A stretch of 64,000 nt of DNA from Neurospora tetraspora (lineage: Eukaryota > Ascomycota > Sordariomycetes > Sordariales > Sordariaceae). The stretch spans positions 3,100,001 to 3,164,000 of the forward strand of contig NW_026944388.1 in the NCBI RefSeq assembly GCF_033439725.1. The letters are read 5' to 3'. The notes under the pieces are model-generated. The model was not told the DNA's origin. It saw only the letters and a program-made list of their open reading frames with translations, and ran no database searches. The translations under genes were made by a program, and so were the position numbers. Below are positions 1-10,878 of this stretch, piece after piece (the first letter of the stretch is position 1; every line of letters starts with the position of its first letter).

Positions 1-1320
1 CTTGCCAGTATCGAGAAGCAGCTTAACAACCGCCTCATGCCCATTCTTTGCCGCCATATACAGCGCTGTCTGTGTATACCCGTCCTGAAGATCTGCGTCA
101 ACCTTGCCAGTATCGAGAAGTAGCTTAACAACCGCCTCATGCCCATTCTCTGCCGCCATATACAGCGCTGTCTGTCCATTCCAGCCCTGAGGATCTGCGT
201 CAACCTTGCCAGTATCGAGAAGTAGCTTAACAACCGCCTCATGCCCATTCCCTGCCGCCATATGCAGCGCTTCCCATCCATTCCAGCCCTGAGGATATAC
301 GTCAACCTTGCCAGTATCGAGAAGCAGCTTAACAACCCCTTCATGCCCATACTTTGCCGCCATATGTAGCGCTGTCCATCTATTCCGCCTGTTAGGATAT
401 ACGTGAACCTTGCCAGCATCGAGAAACAGCTTAACAACCCCTTCATGCCCATTCTTTACCGCCATCTCTAGCGCTGTCCGTCCATCCTGGTCCTGAAGAT
501 CTGCATCAACCTTGCCAGTATCGAGAAGCAGCTTAACAACCGCCTCATGCCCATTCCCTGCCGCCCTATGCAGCGCTGTCTCTCTATTCCAGCCCTGAGG
601 ATATGTGCTAACCTTGCCAGTATTGAGAAGCAGCTTAACAACCGCCTCATGCCCATTCTCTGCCGCCATATACAGCGCTGTCCGTCCATCCTTATCCTCA
701 GGATCTGCGTCAACCTTGCCAGTATCGAGAAGCAGCTTAACAACCGCCTCATGCCCATTCTTTGCCGCCATATACAGCGCTGTCCGTCCATCCTGGTCCT
801 GAAGATCTGCATCAACCTTGCCAGTATCGAGAAGCAGCTTAACAACCGCCTCATGCCCATTCTCTGCCGCCATATACAGCGCTGTCCGTCCATCCTGGTC
901 CTGAAGATCTGCGTTAACCTTGCCAGTATTGAGAAGCAGCTTAACAACCGCCTCATGCCCATTCTCTGCCGCCATATACAGCGCTGTCCGTCCATCCTGG
1001 TCCTGAAGATCTGCGTCAACCTTGCCAGTATGGAGAAGCAGCTTAACAACCGCCTCATGCCCATTCTCTGCCGCCATATACAGCGCTGTCCGTCCATCCT
1101 GGTCCTGAGGATCTGCATCAACCTTGCCAGTATCGAGAAGCAGCTTAACGATCGCTTTATAGCCTTTTTGCGCCGCAAACCACCGCGCTGTCCGTAGCTC
1201 CTCCCTATGCAAGTTGACCTTGCCGGTGTTGAGAAGCAATTTTACGACCGTCTCATGCCCGTTTCCTGCCGCCAAGCATAGAAGCGTCCATTGGCCCTTG
1301 TCCTCAATAAGCTGATTCAC
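1..1320 (-). repeat. Ankyrin-repeat coding array, 102-bp units
   Basis: On the plus strand the unit starts (CTTGCCAG) fall at 1, 103, 205, 307, 409, 511, 613, 715, 817, 919 and 1021, a strict 102-bp period. A 96-bp degenerate unit lies at 1123-1218 and another diverged one at 1219-1320. Each 102-bp unit encodes 34 residues with the ankyrin core TALYMAA-NGHEAVVKLLL. The core is almost invariant while the first 11 residues and a few others vary. The array continues past the left edge. Confidence 0.95.
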
Positions 1321-3241
1321 CATTGTTTCCTTTGCATCTTCCTGTTCTGAATCCTCGGAACCTACGCAAGTCTTTTTTAGGTTGCTCATGCTCCTCAATG
1401 CCCTTTCAAGAACCGCCGTTTCTTCCCGAAGATTCTTCACTGCAACTTCATACTGTTTCACCTCTTGTAATGCCAATCTGACATTCCGTATCCTAGTCGC
1501 CACATTTCGACAACCTTCTAACTCTGTCTTTGAATGCTCTGGAATGCTTGCAAAGTAGTCGTAGTTGTTTTTATCTTGCTGCTTGTTTGCATTTATATCC
1601 CAATCCCAGATAAGTCGAAAGTTGTGTGGAAAGACTGTTATCGGTTGTAAAAGTTCTGACCACTTGATATCTCCGGTCGTAGCTTGTGAATCGCCTGCTG
1701 GGGAAACTGCAATCATTATAACCGCCCAGTGATCGTTGTATGACCTGAGGATCGTGGGTCTCGACGCTCCTTGAAGAAGGCAGACGACATCTCCTTTTTG
1801 GACGGATTTTACCGTGGTCGGGAGGGTCCAGCAAGAACCCCATGCTTCCTTCACGCAAATATAGCTGAGGACATTACTCCAAGTAATGGCCACATCTTGT
1901 CTGTCTTCCCAAGTAGCATTTCTCTTGACCGAGGACACTTCGCCAAGAATGCAGCCCTTGCCCTCAATGACGGCATTCTCCTTATCGTCCGAAAGGCCTA
2001 CTACAGAGACCAATTCAGATAGGAAGAAGTGGATGAGTTTGTTGAAGAGTTGTTTCCACGAAATCTTGTAGTCGGCGAATAATCCTGCTGCGGTTGGATT
2101 ATCAGAGCTCATACCAAGTAAGGCATATACTTTATCGCGACGATCTGTAGCTTCGCGGGTGTGGTACATCTCTATCAATTCACCCAGAGGGCGTATGTCA
2201 AGAGAAAAGTTGTCTGACTGACTGGTCGCGTATTTGGGCCGGAAGATTGCACCCCTTATAAGGTAGGTTACCGAAAGGATTCGAGCCTGCAGGTCTGCGG
2301 GGAGTTCATTAGACAGGTTCAATGCATTTAGGCCTGAGCAGAATGCAAATCCGTCAACCTCAGCAGAACCACACTTGATCAGGATATGGCGAGCCGCGGC
2401 AACTTCCTGAAGCACCTGCATCAATCTGTCAGTTTCCTTAGTTATAATACTTTGACATTGGTTCCCTTACCCAGATGCGTTGAAACCACGGTCGTTGAAG
2501 CAGTGGAAGGATTCCCGCTTTATTGTCTAATCGTCTGGTAGACAGCTCAGCTGCGATGCGTATTTCTTCGAGCGCTTGGTCGCTACCGGCTGCCTCCTCT
2601 CCAAGCCAAACAATTACGCGACTTGCTTTAGCGTAGATCTTCGCCATAGATTGAACTTGGTGTCCTTTTTCTTCGTTGTCTCCTTGGTTGATGCAAATGG
2701 CATCTATCCATATAGTTCGTTGAATGGAGTGATCTCGAAGATGTAACAGCGCTGCGTAAAGGTTTTTCCCGACGGCCAAGTTGCACCCGTCTATAAAGAT
2801 GGAACAAGGCTTGTCCTCAGACCCCCATACGTAGGATAAGGCTTCGTACGGACGAGTGCCTTTTGAGTCCAATGCGGTGCAGAAGAGCTGACAGTGTATT
2901 GCAGCGTCCTCGTTTTTAGACGGCAATAGTTGAAGCAAGCGAATATGGCCACGTGACATGGGAACGTTATAATACAGATTCTTTACAGATGTTAGCGTTA
3001 TTATGAAATGTCGTAAGGGGAAAAGAATTGAGCCTACTTCCACCTGCTTCGTGTTATCCACGCCGGCGGACGTCTCTGTACCGTCAGAACTGGTAGCTGG
3101 AGCGGCTGGGAGCCGGGGGGCGGGCATACGGGTAGCGGACATAGCGGTGGCGGCGGGGATTTGTTGCAGAGGTGCAGGGCGAGACTGCTCTTGGCCCTTA
3201 TCGTCTTCCCAACCCTCCGTATTGTGCAGTCGTTGAGACAT
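1..3241 (-). CDS. HET-domain protein with C-terminal ankyrin repeats (3' end outside window)
   Basis: Probable heterokaryon-incompatibility type protein, which in this family triggers regulated cell death on non-self recognition. Model: exons 3241..3038, 2980..2471 and 2415..1. The first intron (57 bp, branch CGCTAAC) is a multiple of three, so the frame stays open if it is kept. The second (55 bp) ends in GATGCAG. Residues about 1-70 are Ala/Pro/Ser rich. The HET domain follows, with IRLLQLLP, YEALSYVWG, WIDAICINQ, VIVWLG and RRDKVYALLG visible. A later block (GDVVCLLQG) resembles the usual HET-protein C-terminal segment. A charged, coiled-coil-like linker lies at about 1380-1520, then ankyrin repeats run in frame to the left edge. 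No NACHT/NB-ARC P-loop is seen between HET and the repeats. The ATG at 3241 is the first in frame; the open frame above it has only a TTG. The C-terminus is unknown. Confidence 0.88.
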
Positions 3242-4169
3242 CGTAGCTTTAGGGAACGAAGGTCTTGAATGAGGCGACGTAGATGAGGCATTCGAGGATG
3301 ATCGTGTTGTCCTAGAGGCAGCGAATGTTATACAGTTGACGATCAATGGATTGAGTTTGTAAAAATCCTTGATATTCCTCTATCCTGCCCCCAAGGACAA
3401 AATAAAAAGAAACTAGAGCACTATGTTTTCTTAAGGCCATGAGGCGTTGTGTTGAGTCTGTTTTTGTTTCACCATGTCAAGCGTAAGATGGCTGGCGGCT
3501 TCCTCCCAACTACATGCCAATGGCCTGAAGGACATTTCTTTTCTAGAGGCTGGGCATTCTGGACCTAGAGACTTCAGGGTGCCAATCAATAACTCGACTT
3601 GGGCGAGGGTCGTAGCTTTCTGTCACGGGGTCTACAGGGTTGGCAATAGTGTACCAGCAGCGGCCTGGTAGCTTGTACCACTTATGGGGGCGTGGCGCAG
3701 GTAGGGCTGTAAATCCGAGTGGAACCAGCAAATTGAAGTAGAGCCTAGGCTGCTAGTGCTGTCAACAACCAAGCTGTTGCGATAACCAGTATCCTTAAGC
3801 GGACAATGCATTGATGCCTTACTTTTCATTTCCTTTGGGACCTATGGGCGCATGGAACCGACGCCAAGCGGCAATCGCACCGACAGTAAGACATAAAGCA
3901 GCTGTTCATAGTGCCAAAGAAATGCTTTCGTTAAAGTCCAAAGTTCAGCTACCAGAAGAGGAGCTTGTACGGCCGCGACTGAGAATTGTGCTAGTATACC
4001 CATACCACGGATATTGCGCTTTGACAAACGTTAACGGGGCTAGCCGCAGTGTCAGGACGGTCAACTTTTCTCGTAATCCGCCCAATTATATTCATCTTTT
4101 TAGCGCCGCCTCCCCACTTACCATAATGCCTCCGTCCGAACGATATGGATATGGGAGGTGGTTGTTCAG
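3242..4169. other. Intergenic, upstream of the HET gene
   Basis: Upstream region of the HET-ankyrin gene. A 127-codon plus-strand ORF at 3811-4194 has no recognisable motif and overlaps the 5S relic, so I do not call it. No other structure was seen. Confidence 0.5.
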
Positions 4170-4294
4170 TTTTTGGACCCTACCACGTGATTAAAAGACC
4201 CGGTTCATATCCTTCCGACTCTGATAGATAAGCTACCATATCACCTGACTAGTAGTTGGGTCGGTGACGACCAGCGAATCCCAGGTGCTGTATG
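4170..4294 (+). pseudogene. 5S rRNA-like relic
   Basis: The 3' two thirds match fungal 5S rRNA as I know it: GATAGATAAGC followed by TAGTAGTTGGGTCGGTGACG, then ACCAGCGAATCCC, ending TGTATGT and a run of nine or more T (Pol III terminator). The 5' end is degraded: GACC remains, but the ACATAC that should pair with the terminal GTATGT reads TTTTTG, and the segment between has many mismatches and a few extra bases. Helix I cannot form, so this is probably a decayed copy, although the internal-promoter C block is intact. The 5' limit is approximate. Confidence 0.75.
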
Positions 4295-5363
4295 TTTTTT
4301 TTTGACCTTTTTTCATCATTTTCATTTCTTTTGTTCAAGCAAGTCCTATCCATTTCGTCATATCGCCTCTTTGGACTCTCTCTGTATACATATGTCTTTC
4401 CGGCCATAGCTTGTCGCCCTTTCGCAAGGCTTTTTTTTCCTTTTCTTTCTCTGGGAATCCAGCAACTGCACCATACGATATAGTATCAAAGCCTCCAAAA
4501 ACATTTTACTGTGTGACTCTCCTTGCCAACTTAAAATCAACTTGCATCCCCAGTCTCCCAAGTTCTACCAGTCGAGTTGGTTACATCGGGGCAAGACCGG
4601 ATGTGGAGAAGAATCCGAACGCCGGAGTCGGGTTCCGGAGCATGATCCGGACAAGTGGAGACTTGGGATGTGCTGACCCGCCGGGCTCGATCTAAAAAAC
4701 GGCCGGCACCCGGAGCCACTGAGCCTTCAGATTACCAGCAGGCGACTGGGGTTTTGATCCCTGGGACGATAGAAGGGCCCCGTTTTATTTTTTCCGAAGG
4801 TCACCACTCCATAGTTGCAAGTTTACTTCACTTCGAATAACGCAGGAAGGAGCATCATCACCATGGAGAGAGGGGAGGAACGAGCAACGGAACTTTGTTT
4901 ATTCTTCACAACCACCCATCGCTCGTTTCGTTTTCCTCGCTGTTCTGCCTTCCTCCGAATCAGCGTCCTGTATTTTCCTCTTAGTTGTTTTATCATCAGT
5001 CTTTTAAATATTTGGCGTTACTTTGCACATATCCAGTAGCTTGATGCACCGAACGAAAGCGACATGTAGGTAGGTTGCACTTGAAGACATCCCTCTTATC
5101 CTCTCTATCTGGTTGAATTATGTCAGCCATAATCACCATGAATATTTGACAAGGAGTTAGTTCCATGTCTGTCATATAAAGGTTCGCACGCCCGGGTATC
5201 TACCTGTATAACCAAGAGGATGTAACAAGCATCCTGTTACTCTGCTTGACATGCTGTTATCCTTTTAATCCACTGCTTCGTCCATTTCCCCTCCTCTTTC
5301 CGAGTTTAGCCCGGAGTTTTCCCCGGTTCAAGCGGAGAAAAACCTTCATCCGTTCTTTCGATC
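4295..5363. other. Intergenic
   Basis: Between the 5S relic and the 3' end of the methyltransferase gene. Pyrimidine-rich stretches at 4300-4450 and no supported gene. Confidence 0.5.
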
Positions 5364-6800
5364 TCATCCTTCGGTAATTTTCGAGCGTTGAGACACGGGC
5401 CGCGCTTCTTGCCCCGTCGCGTCCGATATAGCCGTCTTCACCGTCTTCACCGACCTAATCGTGCTCTGGTCTCCATCCCGAAGCGTCCCGCTGTCAGACT
5501 CCGGTAGTGCTGTCCCCTTGGCCAGCCACTGCTCCTGCGCCGTTGGTTTCCTGGCGACCATGACCCGGAGCTTGACCACAAAGCTGCCCGTCCTCGAGGT
5601 GTCCTCGGCAATTGCCCTCGTCTCCTGAGCAATCTGCTTACACATGTCCCGCACCACCTTGGGATCCCAACCCAGACCCTTGGTCAGAGAGCGCAAGCAG
5701 CATGCCTCCAGACCTGTGACGACCGTGAACAGCCAGAAGCTCCCGTAACTGCTATTTTCGCGGGAACCGACTCCCATGTCGTACACGGTTTCCTTGACGT
5801 CCACGTATCCGAGTTCCTCGAGGAGTTCCTTGCTCATGTGGTCAATCCCGCGCGGCCGCCCTGCCACTCGCGCGGCTTCATGAGTCCCTTTGGCCAACAG
5901 GTGTGCGGGTGAGTCTGGCGCGAAGTATGATAGGAAGTTCTCGGAGGTGAAGTGGTCGTCGTAGTCGATAACCTCGATCCAGCCGCCGGGTTTGAGGCAG
6001 TTGTACGCCTGCTGGTAGATATAGCGCCAGTCTGAAAAGGCGCCTTCCATGTTCCGGAAATGGACCAGATCGACTGCGTCGGCTGGGCGAATCCACTCGT
6101 CCTCGGCGTTCTCGATGTGAAACTCGACGTTGAAGGGGACCTGGTGGGTTGGCTGGATAGGCGCAATATCGGTCCCGAACACCTCGCACTGCGGATACTT
6201 TTCCGCCATTCCTATCGCCCATTCACCGATGCCCGTGCCGATGTCAAGGATGTAGCGGGGGTTTTCCAACGGTACCGTGGTCAGCTCGAGGTTGAAGAGC
6301 TTGAGGTACACTTGGTGAGCTACGTATTGGCGCGTTTGCTCGGTTTGGTCAACTGGCATGAAGTAGTCGCCACAGTAGGTCCGATCGTGCTCGGTGATGT
6401 AGTCGACATCTTCGGCGTATAATGTTCGCGCTGAGTCACTGAAAGAATGGGAGACTGTGAGTACGCCTCTACTGTCACAGATACAGACGTCATTTGGGCA
6501 AAATCATTGAACGCACATTGTGGCATCGTCATGCGCAGAGCCAGAGCCAGGCTGATAAGGACGGTCGACTTGGTAGGCAGCCGTCATATTGTGGTAGGCA
6601 TCCATGGTGTATATCGATACCGTGTCTTCGTTTTCGTCGTCTACCTCGAGCTGAGCAATGGCGGGATTGTCCGTTGTCATTGGAGTGTCTCCTGACGGGC
6701 TTTGACTTCCTGCTTGCTGGCCTGTATTCACATTCCCAGCCAAAGGTCTTGGACTTTGGGCTCCATTGGGGCCAGGAGAGGCTCTCTGATTTTGTGGCAT
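5364..6800 (-). CDS. LaeA-like SAM-dependent methyltransferase
   Basis: Two exons, 6800..6517 and 6438..5364, joined over a 78-bp intron (GTGCGT donor, TTTCAG acceptor), giving 452 aa. Residues 1-90 are low-complexity and acidic (ENEDTVSIYTMDAY). The segment after the joint (YITEHDRTYCGDYF) resembles the lead-in of LaeA-type enzymes. The SAM-binding motif I is ILDIGTGIGEWAIGMAEKYP near residue 157, followed by an acidic FGTDIAPIQP and LKPGGWIEVIDYD, the usual order for class I methyltransferases. The C-terminal 70 residues look disordered. LaeA relatives act in secondary metabolism and development, often in the nucleus; the substrate of this member cannot be told. It is not LaeA itself as I remember that sequence. 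No biosynthetic cluster genes lie next to it. Confidence 0.85.
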
Positions 6801-9800
6801 TTCTTCTTCCTTTTGTTTTGCTGTTGTTGGTCCTATCCTTCTAGCGAGTGCCTGGTAGTTCTACTGGGTGTGTTTGCTCGTCGCGGCCTTTTATCCATTA
6901 GATTCGTTGGTGAATATTGCTGAAATCGCGAACTAGCTGAAGGACCGCATGAGAGGCCGCGTAAAGGGAGAAGACGGCAGTGTTGTAGTCGTTTTCGTTC
7001 CCCCCATACAGTAGTTGCTTGATCAAACGAGGGTGTGGAAAGGAGAAACACACAAGGGTTGGGGAAACCGAAAAAGAAAAAAGAAACGAGGAACGGGAGG
7101 AGGTAGTCGGTAGGAGGTGAGGTGGGATGGAGGAGGTTCCGGGTCATTCCAGACCTTTAATCGGGGCCAAATGGGAGGCGGCCAGATGAGGAGGCCAGAT
7201 GGAGAGGACGGGTAACACCAGCACGGGACGGGACTGGCTGGAGTTCTGCCGTGGACCGTCTCTCTCTGGAGCCAGGGACGGGCATAACGGGCTAGCGCAC
7301 TTGTAGCTAGTGCCTCGTTGGGGTCGCCTTTAGTCTCCTTCAAGCTGCAGTGGCTCCTTGGCATGCCCGGGCGCCGGGACGGGAACCCAGGAAGGCAGGC
7401 CCGGGCCAGTGTTCTGAATGCGCACTGGTGGTGAGTGGGTGACTGCAGTGCCGTAGCGCACACCGTCCCACTGGGACTGGCTGCCTCCGTCCCTCGTCCC
7501 GTCCCTGACGACGAGAGCGGAGAAGGACCCGACGATGAGCTGGGACGAAGGCCAAGGTCCACCCCCACGGCGGCGCTGGACCGCACCGGCTCGTTGGTGC
7601 TGCAGATGCGGATGCGCGCACGTAAAACCAACTGCTGGTAGCCAGTTGGAAAAGAGACTCCTCACTCCATTCATGGGGCATGGGCAGGAAGTCTCACCGT
7701 CCGGCTTTCCCCCGAATGGCCACTCGCGGCCGGGGACCCGACTCGATTGGCGTTCCATTCGATTGTGCCGCGAAACTGCCTCGGTAGCAATCGTTTTCAC
7801 TCTTTTAAAGCCGGATGATACCGTGATGGTACCTGAAGGAGATCAGTGATTATGCTGTACGTACCAATTTTACCAGGAGGCCGGATATGTCGTATCATCA
7901 AGGTGGACAACGAGCGGGGCAACCCGTCAGTCAGGCCCCCGTGTTTGGTGTTTTTCACTCGGCGGCCCATCCACGATCCGACAAGATGCATCAACAAGGT
8001 ACGTAAAAAGGTGCATCGCCTGAGGCCATATCCCATGGCCATATCCATTGACCGTCTTATCCAGCTGCCGAATCGAGAGGTCCTTTCCGACACCCAGCCT
8101 CAGCCAAACCAATGCCGAAGAGACCGTGCGCGCTTTTACATCCATACCTACTTGTACACTTCATGACCCGGCGGCACTGGATGGTGGAGTCAGCCGCAAC
8201 GGAATGGGTGGACGGTCAGTGACGGTGCAGTGCCGTAGACATGGACTGGTGAGAACTGAAAGGGCCGACCTCCGGGTACTCGGGCCCTTCCCTTTTCCAC
8301 TGAAAAAGACCCATCGCATTTCTCGGGCGCGCTTCCCCGTCTGCAATGGAACGCAACTAAAATGCATCTCTCTTCCTTTCCTTCTCATCCTCGGCTTCTT
8401 GGCTTCGCTTCTTCTGCTCCTTCCTCCAGAGTCCTCAGTTGGCTCTGATTGAAACACGACAACACCAGCATTTTGGTACTCTTCTCCTGTATCCCACAAG
8501 ACTCCGAGGTTGACAAGATCCCCATTGGATACACGTATAATTGTACGTTCGTGCTTCCGACATGTCACAGCCTACACCGTACACAGCGGACCATGTTATA
8601 CACCTGCAACAATAATACAACATCCGACAGCCGCGGGAGCAGCAGGAGTGGCAGCGGCGGACGGGCATCCCCTCGAGACACATCGTCTCGTCCCAAGCCA
8701 TCATTCCTGCAAATACCCTCTCCTTTAACCAACTGGTTGGGACGAAACCGAACCCGGTGCGCTGGACTCGGGGCCCCCTTGACAAGCTTCCCCACTTTGT
8801 ATGGAAGCACAGCTTTGGTGCCAGCAAGTGCTTATTTTCGAGGATTGATGTGTTCGGTACTCCGTACCTGGCGTTAGCTACTAAGTCTAGGTACTAGCAA
8901 CAAATCGGGCCCCGCACAGATCTTTTACTCATTTACCTAGACCTTTTGAGGTTTTCTTTGAACCTTCGGATTTATGACCCATGAAATCCGGAGATGTGCT
9001 CTGCAGGATGTCTTCAATGTCATGAACTTTGTTGGTGGTTATTGGTCTGGCCCCCGATGCCCCGGGCGCCCCGGGATGAAAGTCGGGAAATATATTTAAT
9101 CTTTCTCCCGAACCAACATCCGGCGGCGAAGTATACAGGTGCAAGCAAAGTGCACCTCAGGCATCCTGTCTCAAGTTCACGATTAGACCAGTTAAGACAG
9201 TGAACATTGATGCTTACACTAAAACGGAAGTATACCAACTGCAAGCGCTTCATTGTTGATGCTTAACTTGACCATCGCAGCTCAGCATCATGAAAAAGAT
9301 CATGATCACCTCCATGCTTCCTTCCTTCCTTCCTTTCACGCATCCCGCCCATCCTTCCAGACTCATCCATCAATATCTCCTCCTGCCACGCGGCGTGCAT
9401 TCGTACGGTGGGAGTGTGGTGTAAAACCCGTGGGCCAGGTCGCTGACGATCGCTGACCACACAGTGCCCTATACATGACAAGGGGGTTTTTACTTCCAGG
9501 TTTCGCTCCCAACCACAGTACCGGTACATGCATACCAGACAGGAGTATCCTACCTACCTGCCCTCAACTGAAGTAGCGGTCAATTCTATCACTTTCTCTC
9601 TCTCTCTCTCTCCCTACCTTCCCAGCTCCCACACGTGTTTCTACGCCCGCAGGCCCGTAAGGAAACTAAAGAGAACGAATCCACACCTCCGGAAAATAAC
9701 CCGTTGGTTGTATGGGGAGAGGTTCAGACAGATAGATACCCGACTGCAAGTGTTTTTCTGTCACTTTTTAGTCAGGGGAGGTAGTCCGAGCCAGACAGAT

Positions 9801-10878
9801 TTGGACCCCAAACTCCAAAGTTCCAAATGGCCGGGCGGAGGGAGGCGAAAAGGACACGAAAAAAGAAACCTGTCATGTCTAAAAAAAAAAAAAATCCCCA
9901 AGTAACAGATCTGGACTTGACTGAACTGAAATGCATGTTTGCTTGTTTGTTGCTGCTCTATCGGAGAGATAGAAGATGCACAGGAATAAAAATAGAGGAC
10001 TGAGAGGGCTGATGTAGATGTAGGTATGATGTGAGAGAAGTATTTTGGGTCTATACAAAAGAAGAAGTTGCGTGGTGGCAACGTTGGTAGGTAGGTAGGT
10101 AGCGAGAGATACCAACCTCCTTTATTCTGTTTTGGGAGATAGACTGAGTAAGTAGTGAGCACGAATTTTGCCGAGGTAAATGCAGCTAGCTCCTGGGAGT
10201 TGAATAGAAGTGAGTGTAGATGTATGCTAGGAACGGCTTGAGCATTTCTATTTCTCAGGGTTTGCTTTTGACCATGCCTGCGGCTACGAAACAAAGATGG
10301 CGGTCTATATGTCTATTCTGTCGGAAAATGAAGACATCTCGCTGCTATCCAATGGGGTAATTGAGGTTTCCAAAAGACCCGTCTTGTCTAAATCCTTGCC
10401 AGGAAGACGAGAAAACGAGTCAAGAAGAAGAGAAGAAAACCAACATATGAACAGCGGCTCCGTTTGTGAAATATTATCACCTCCATATTGAAGTTCCATC
10501 AACTAATTGACAATCCGCTCGTCCCTAACCCGCTAGAACACAAACCATCTAACTAAACCATAGCGAACCTCCCGGGCAAGGCCCTACCCGTCTTTTCCAT
10601 CATTCCTAGCTGTTTTCTTTCCAAACTCTGCCGTATCCTGGTATCAATCCCTATTCCCTCCCTCTGGTATCCAAAGAAAAAAAAACAATTCCCCAGACGA
10701 GAGTTCCTATGACCCCAAAATCAACCCAAGACAATTGACTCCCTCTCCAACCCTCAGTTGCTACCCCTGCGCCATTCCCACTCAAACAACCTTCATACCT
10801 CGGCATCCCCCCCAAAAAGCAAAACCACAACCTTCTCATTGATCTTATCCACGGCAAGTTAGCACCGGGACCACCTTC
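6801..10878. other. 4.1-kb gene-poor region
   Basis: It lies upstream of the methyltransferase and downstream of the dehydratase. It holds GC-rich GGGACGGG motifs on both strands (7220-7510), a CT microsatellite (9595-9612) and poly-A tracts (9881-9895, 10676-10684). ORFs of 130-200 codons on the minus strand (7023-7631, 9761-10294) have frame-shadow composition and no motif, so none is called. Confidence 0.5.
9595..9612. repeat. (CT)n microsatellite
   Basis: Nine consecutive CT dinucleotides in non-coding DNA. Pyrimidine tracts of this kind are common in fungal leaders, but no gene start is nearby. Confidence 0.9.

Noticed and set aside
468-1197. ORFs of 216-236 codons on both strands through the repeat array
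   Set aside because: They are other reading frames of the 102-bp ankyrin units; only the frame that gives the ankyrin consensus continues into the HET domain.
3811-4194. 127-codon plus-strand ORF upstream of the 5S relic
   Set aside because: No motif and it runs into the 5S-like sequence.
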